Source: Desulfobulbaceae bacterium UBA5611
Lineage (GTDB): Bacteria; Desulfobacterota; Desulfobulbia; Desulfobulbales; Desulfocapsaceae
Assembly (NCBI GenBank): GCA_002424635.1
Contig: DIKT01000082.1
Location: 294 to 19,126, forward strand
DNA: 18,833 nucleotides
Direction of reading: 5' to 3'
A program made the position numbers and the translations under genes. Each line of letters begins with the position of its first letter. The stretch's first letter is position 1. Shown here one piece after another: positions 15,014 through 18,833 of this stretch. Below the pieces are notes generated by a model. The model searched no databases, was not told the origin of the DNA, and worked only from the letters and a program-made list of their open reading frames with translations.

Positions 15014-16266
15014 ACATCCTCCACCACGAAATTGGCGGGGGTATTGATAAGCCCGGATTTTACGCTGGTTTTCTCGTCGGCGCGTACACGGAAAAGAACG
15101 GCATCAACGCGCCGGTGGAGAAAGACGGGGGGATCCCCGTAGTCGTCGCGTACGCCGCAATTAAGATAGTAGGTTCCAGGCGCAAAGGCGTTACGCAACT
15201 CAAACCTTGCCATCACCGTAGATCCCGCTTCAAAAGTGCGCTTTTGTACCTCCGGCACGTGAGCAGTGTCCATACCGAATAGGGCAACACCGTCCTTGGT
15301 TTTAATCATGAAAGCAAATGCGATGCCCGTTACCGATTCGATAAAACGCACTCGGTATTTGAGGATGATGGAATCGCTGCTGCCGAAGACGTTAGCGGCG
15401 CGATCTTCAGAACTTTCCAGCCAGATAGTTTCAATCACCGCACGGCCATCGCCATAGGTCAACTCACAGCTATTCATCAGGCTTGGATCTACTGCCGGCT
15501 CGGTCTTGTGTTCTGTCAACTTTTGCGACACGTTGTTCCCACCGAAAAGCGATTTTTCATAGGCGTCGCATACAATTTTGGCGGGACCAAACGCCTCAAC
15601 CCGGCCGCGGTGCAGAAATAACGCCTTGGCGCACAATTTCTTGACCGTTTCCACGTCATGGGTAACGAAGAGCAAGGTGGTACCCTTTTCACGAAAATTC
15701 TCAATGCGCCGGAAACACTTACGCTGGAACGCTGCATCTCCTACCGCCAGGGCCTCATCGACAATTAGGATGTCTGGACGTACCGCAGTGGCCACGCTGA
15801 AGGCCAGACGCACCTGCATGCCGCTGGAATAGACCCGCACCGGCTGGTCGATGTATTCACCGATTTGGGCAAAAGCCTCGATTTCGAGCATCAACCCTGC
15901 AATCTCCTCCACGCTCAATCCGAGCAGTTGCCCCGCCATGAAGACGTTTTGCCGCCCGGTGAAATCTGGGTGAAAACCCATGCCAAGTTCCAGCATGGCC
16001 GCAACCCGGCCTGCAATGTGTGCCTCACCCGTGGTGGGCTGTGCGGTGCCGGTGATGAGTTTGAGCAAGGTACTTTTGCCTGCTCCGTTGATGCCGATGA
16101 TGCCTACCGCCTCACCTGGATCGACACGGAAGTTTATGTCCTGCAATACCCAGTTGAGGCTATGGCTACTCCCCCGGAAGGGAAGTAGCCATTCAGACAG
16201 GCGAGACCAGCGATTAGGGTACTGCTTGTAAGCTTTGCCAAGATTTGTGACGCGAATAGTTCCCAT
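15010..16266 (-). CDS. wzt: Polysaccharide ABC exporter ATPase with C-terminal Wzt domain
   Basis: The 418-residue protein has an N-terminal ATPase domain (1-240): Walker A GINGAGKST (58-66), signature YSSGMQVRLAF (146-156), Walker B ILIVDEALAVGD (166-177) and the switch His203 in FVTHD. The extended N-terminal region before Walker A (SRLSEWLLPF) is typical of the Wzt/TagH group. Residues about 270-410 form a beta-rich C-terminal domain of the Wzt type. In E. coli O9a this domain binds the capped non-reducing end of the O-antigen. It powers export of a completed lipid-linked chain across the inner membrane with the permease encoded just upstream. The ATG at 16266 shares one base with the wzm stop (TAATG), and its own stop overlaps the sulfotransferase-like gene. 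Confidence 0.95.
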   Translation of the reverse strand: MGTIRVTNLGKAYKQYPNRWSRLSEWLLPFRGSSHSLNWVLQDINFRVDPGEAVGIIGINGAGKSTLLKLITGTAQPTTGEAHIAGRVAAMLELGMGFHPDFTGRQNVFMAGQLLGLSVEEIAGLMLEIEAFAQIGEYIDQPVRVYSSGMQVRLAFSVATAVRPDILIVDEALAVGDAAFQRKCFRRIENFREKGTTLLFVTHDVETVKKLCAKALFLHRGRVEAFGPAKIVCDAYEKSLFGGNNVSQKLTEHKTEPAVDPSLMNSCELTYGDGRAVIETIWLESSEDRAANVFGSSDSIILKYRVRFIESVTGIAFAFMIKTKDGVALFGMDTAHVPEVQKRTFEAGSTVMARFELRNAFAPGTYYLNCGVRDDYGDPPVFLHRRVDAVLFRVRADEKTSVKSGLINTPANFVVEDV

Positions 16267-17066
16267 TAGAGTTCATCCACCATTTCGCCAGCCCGTTTCA
16301 GGAAGAGTCGAATACCTACCGCACAAAGAACCACACTGATCAGGACAAGAGGAAGAAGCGTCTCCCACTGCGGCCATTCCCGGCGGAGCAGGATGCCCTG
16401 GTAGGCGACAATCAGGGCAGCCATGGGGTTGAAGACGAGGAGGGAACGAATATTTTCCGGCAGGACAGTGCCCGAGTACACGATGGGGGTGAGCCAGAAC
16501 CAGAATTGGAGAAAGATATTAAAGAACTGTCCGACATCACGGAAAAAAACGTTGAGAATACCAATGATGATGCCCAAGGCGATAGAAAAGATAATTTGCA
16601 CTAATAGAAGTGGAAAGATCGCCAGGAATACCCAGCCGGGAAAGTTACCGCTCAAGATGAGAAAGACGGTGAACAAGCTAAAGATGATCGTAAAATTAAC
16701 TCCGGCATTGAGAACAACGACAATCGGCAGGCAGATACGGGGGAAGCTGATCTTTTTAATGAGATTGGCATGCTGAAGAAAGACATTTTGAGCACGCGTG
16801 ATGATCTCGCTGAAAAACCCCCAGGTGAGAATTCCCGCACAGAGATAGATGCTGTAGGCAAAAGCAGAATCGATGCCCTCTACCTTCGCGCGCATAAGTT
16901 GGGAAAAAATAACCGTATAGATGAATATCATTGCCAAGGGATTGAGTACGGTCCAGGCCGCCCCCAGCAGGGAGTTGCTGTACATGGTTTGAAACTCCCG
17001 CTTAACACTGCTGAGAATAAAGCCGCGATAATTCCAAATAACGTTCAATATGCCGAGTTTAATCAT
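16266..17066 (-). CDS. wzm: Polysaccharide ABC exporter permease (ABC-2 type)
   Basis: The 266-residue protein has the usual Wzm length and about six membrane helices. It opens with an amphipathic segment and KREFQTMYSNSLLGAAWTVLNPL (read in two parts, about 19-41), matching the family pattern before the first helix. FFRDVGQFFNIFLQFWFWLTPIVYS (two parts, about 173-197) and NPMAALIVAYQ (about 213-223) are also typical. It forms the inner-membrane channel that translocates undecaprenyl-diphosphate-linked glycan, paired with Wzt. The start is ATG 17066; upstream is AT-rich (a TTTATTTATTTA run on the plus strand) with no clear ribosome-binding site. It is 60 bases from the stop of the single-domain GT4 gene. 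Confidence 0.95.
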   Translation of the reverse strand: MIKLGILNVIWNYRGFILSSVKREFQTMYSNSLLGAAWTVLNPLAMIFIYTVIFSQLMRAKVEGIDSAFAYSIYLCAGILTWGFFSEIITRAQNVFLQHANLIKKISFPRICLPIVVVLNAGVNFTIIFSLFTVFLILSGNFPGWVFLAIFPLLLVQIIFSIALGIIIGILNVFFRDVGQFFNIFLQFWFWLTPIVYSGTVLPENIRSLLVFNPMAALIVAYQGILLRREWPQWETLLPLVLISVVLCAVGIRLFLKRAGEMVDEL

Positions 17067-17126
17067 TGTTTTATTTATTTATTCAGTAGCGTGACACTAA
17101 CATAGGTTGCCTTTTTCGGATTGGCT

Positions 17127-18266
17127 TTAGCCTGCCACCTTTTTGAATACATCCAAGGTTTCCGTGGCGGTGCGCTGCCAGGAAAATTTCCCAGCCTGCT
17201 TAAATCCTCGCCGGACGAGATCTTCTCTCGTGTTATCATTCTGTACCACGGTCTCGATGGTCGCTGCAAGTTCATCGCTATTGCGGGGGTCGATGAACAA
17301 AGCAGCATCACCGGCAACCTCCGGCATACTGGCCGCATTGGAACAGATCACCGGACAGCCGCAGGCCATGGCCTCGACTATCGGCAGTCCGAACCCCTCG
17401 TACAGGCTGGGGTAGACGAGGGCGGTGGCGCCGTTATAGATGGCCACCAGATCCTCGTCCGGCACATGGCCGGTGATGTGGATACGGCTGGCAAGCCCGG
17501 CTTTCTCCATTTTTTCCAGCCACTCTTTGTCTCCCCATCCCTGCCAGCCGGTCAGGACAAGTGGAATATCAACGCTGGTTGCCTGGAGTGCGGCTATCAA
17601 CACATCGATATTCTTCCGTGGCTCCAGGGTACCGACGAAAAGCAGGTATGCGTCGGGGAGTTTGTAACGACTCAGCACCTTTTTTACATGATCGTCAGGT
17701 CTTGGCCCAAACAGCGGATCCGCAGCCAGCGGGACGGTAGAAACCATTGATGGAGGGATCTTGAATTCTTCTATAATTTCCTGGCGGATAAACTCTGATA
17801 TTGTCAGGATATGGGTCGCATAGGGTAGGCGGCGCTTAAGAAAAAACTCATAGAACCATACCCGTTCCCGCGGGTGCGTATCACTCCAGCGGCGCAGGGA
17901 GAGATCATAGATAGAATAAACCATGGGAACATCGGGCAGTTTTGCCGGGACAAAAGCGGTTTCGTGATACAGGTCAAACGAGTTTTTTCTGCAGATACCG
18001 CGAAGGGCTTGCTCGTATCGCAGCCAGTGCACGGCCCGGAGGCCGAACACAACCGGATCAGGCAGCTTCATGACCGCACCGATCGTCTGTTCCCATTTTG
18101 CCCTGTCAGCCAGGGGCGGCATGGAGTGAAATAATCTTCTATTGCTCGTAATATAAGAAAGCTCCAGCTGGTCCATAGCCGCCATTTCGGTATATATATT
18201 CCGCAGGTAGCGGGCAATGCCGGTCAGAAGACCGGTCATGGGTATGGCATCAACAAGAATCTTCAT
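17127..18266 (-). CDS. Single-module GT4 glycosyltransferase
   Basis: The 379-residue protein has a full GT4 layout. The N-terminal half begins MKILVDAIPMTGLLTGIARY (1-20) with the GIARY donor/acceptor loop and has YSIYDLS near 117-123. The C-terminal half has FVGTLEPRKN (about 210-219) and an intact EX7E at Glu290/Glu298 in YEGFGLPIVEAMACG. It resembles O-antigen mannosyltransferases of the WbdB/WbdC/WbpY type, and in this context it likely adds adaptor or primer sugars on the lipid carrier before polymerisation by the three-module enzyme. The ATG at 18266 is 19 bases from the gmd stop, with only a weak GGAA in front, so the two are almost surely in one operon. Linkage and sugar cannot be read from sequence. 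Confidence 0.93.
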   Translation of the reverse strand: MKILVDAIPMTGLLTGIARYLRNIYTEMAAMDQLELSYITSNRRLFHSMPPLADRAKWEQTIGAVMKLPDPVVFGLRAVHWLRYEQALRGICRKNSFDLYHETAFVPAKLPDVPMVYSIYDLSLRRWSDTHPRERVWFYEFFLKRRLPYATHILTISEFIRQEIIEEFKIPPSMVSTVPLAADPLFGPRPDDHVKKVLSRYKLPDAYLLFVGTLEPRKNIDVLIAALQATSVDIPLVLTGWQGWGDKEWLEKMEKAGLASRIHITGHVPDEDLVAIYNGATALVYPSLYEGFGLPIVEAMACGCPVICSNAASMPEVAGDAALFIDPRNSDELAATIETVVQNDNTREDLVRRGFKQAGKFSWQRTATETLDVFKKVAG

Positions 18267-18285
18267 AATTTCCGGACGCGTTGTC

Positions 18286-18833
18286 TCATGAAACCAGTTT
18301 CAACTCTGCTTGGACCAGCATGTCCGCAACATCAGGCATCATATATTTCGCTTTCCAGTTGAGTTTGTTGGCAGCTTTTGCAGGATTTGCCCTGGAGATC
18401 AGGACATCGGACGGTCGCAACAGATCTGGGTTTTGGTTTACATGCTCCCGCCAATCCAGGTTCAGACTTTCAAAAACCGCCTGCACAAAATCTTCCAGGG
18501 AGTGCGTTTCGCCGGTAGCGATAATATAATCTTCCGGCGCCTGTTGTTGCAGCATCAGCCACATGGCTTCGACGTATTCCGGGGCCCATCCCCAGTCTCG
18601 TTGCACATCAATATTGCCCAGGTTCAATTTTTCCGGGCTTCCCTTGGCAATCCTGCATGCAGTGCGAACAATTTTCCTGGTCACAAATCGGTCCGGCCGC
18701 AAAGGGGATTCATGGTTAAAGAGAATGCCGGAACAGGCAAATATATTGTAGGCCTCACGATAGGAGGACACTTCCCAGAAAGCGGCGGCTCTTGCCGCGC
18801 CATACGGACTTTGCGGGCGGAATGGAGTATTCT
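18286..18833 (-). CDS. gmd: GDP-mannose 4,6-dehydratase, C-terminal part (N-terminus beyond window)
   Basis: The frame is open to the right edge, leaving 181 residues of an enzyme usually about 320-370 long. The first in-view segment is NTPFRPQSPYGAAR, followed by FACSGILFNHESPLR and FVTRKIVR, which are signature segments of GMD. LNLGNIDVQRDWGWAPEYVEAMWLMLQ (two parts) and the tail RPSDVLISRANPAKAANKLNW match the GMD C-terminal half. It converts GDP-mannose to GDP-4-keto-6-deoxymannose, the precursor of GDP-D-rhamnose, GDP-L-fucose, GDP-perosamine and others. The catalytic YxxxK appears here as YGAAR (Tyr codon 18802-18804, Arg codon AGA at 18790-18792); see findings. A GTG at 18771 inside the conserved core is not the start. 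Which final sugar is made depends on genes outside the window. Confidence 0.95.
   Translation of the reverse strand, partial: NTPFRPQSPYGAARAAAFWEVSSYREAYNIFACSGILFNHESPLRPDRFVTRKIVRTACRIAKGSPEKLNLGNIDVQRDWGWAPEYVEAMWLMLQQQAPEDYIIATGETHSLEDFVQAVFESLNLDWREHVNQNPDLLRPSDVLISRANPAKAANKLNWKAKYMMPDVADMLVQAELKLVS

Noticed and set aside
17067..17126. AT-rich gap before wzm as a promoter
   Set aside because: It has a repeated TTTA run but no paired -35/-10 at acceptable spacing; it more likely is a simple intra-operon spacer.
17121..17750. Plus-strand open frame of 209 codons
   Set aside because: It lies wholly antisense to the well-supported GT4 gene at 17127-18266, and its product resembles no family I recognise.
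18769..18771. GTG as a possible start of a short gmd
   Set aside because: Upstream codons in the same frame continue the conserved GMD sequence to the window edge, including the catalytic Tyr, so the gene is cut by the window rather than starting here.
1..18833. Defence, CRISPR, prophage or transposon content
   Set aside because: No repeat-spacer array, transposase, integrase or tRNA-like sequence was seen. The VGIGT motif of the 213-residue protein is tail-fibre-like but has no phage genes around it.

Overview
The window is part of a surface-polysaccharide (O-antigen or related glycan) locus from a Gram-negative bacterium. Every supported gene lies on the minus strand, so transcription runs from the right end (18833) to the left end (1). 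The Gram-negative assignment rests on a Wzm/Wzt-type ABC exporter, GDP-mannose 4,6-dehydratase and polyprenyl-phosphate-type glycosyltransferases. I cannot name the genus from sequence alone. A Pseudomonadota or Desulfobacterota host is plausible.

Right block (about 9.4-18.8 kb): the 3' part of gmd (GDP-mannose 4,6-dehydratase), a single-domain GT4 glycosyltransferase, wzm (permease), wzt (ATPase with a C-terminal glycan-binding-type extension), a sulfotransferase-like/coiled-coil/membrane-helix protein, and a 1237-residue protein with three GT4 modules. From wzm to the tri-domain GT4 each stop overlaps the next start. This resembles ABC-transporter-dependent O-antigen systems such as E. coli O8/O9a and the Pseudomonas A-band: sugar nucleotide supply, processive GT4 polymerase, chain terminator with a coiled-coil ruler, and exporter. 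The notable difference is that the protein in the position and layout of WbdD carries a sulfotransferase-like domain instead of a methyltransferase/kinase. I infer a sulfate-capped, length-ruled glycan. The coiled coil contains a 63-bp in-frame tandem repeat that could change length.

Middle block (about 5.7-9.25 kb): a GT-C membrane glycosyltransferase with two tandem copies of a soluble C-terminal domain, followed by a GT2 polyprenyl-phosphate sugar synthase with two C-terminal membrane helices. Together they look like a donor-making enzyme and a periplasmic transferase.

Left-middle block (about 2.3-5.6 kb): a nitroreductase-family protein, a flippase-like (LPG synthase membrane domain) protein overlapping it by a few bases, a probable small terminator, and a 541-residue protein of uncertain function that may be an alpha/alpha-barrel polysaccharide lyase or epimerase. 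This block looks more AT-rich than the exporter genes.

Left end (1-2.27 kb): after a 299-bp gene-free leader with a promoter-like element and nested dyads come a secreted protein with a tail-fibre-like VGIGT motif and an exported subtilisin-family protease. The protease has all catalytic residues but is cut by the window edge. No tRNA, rRNA, CRISPR array or insertion sequence was seen. Plus-strand open frames are all antisense shadows.
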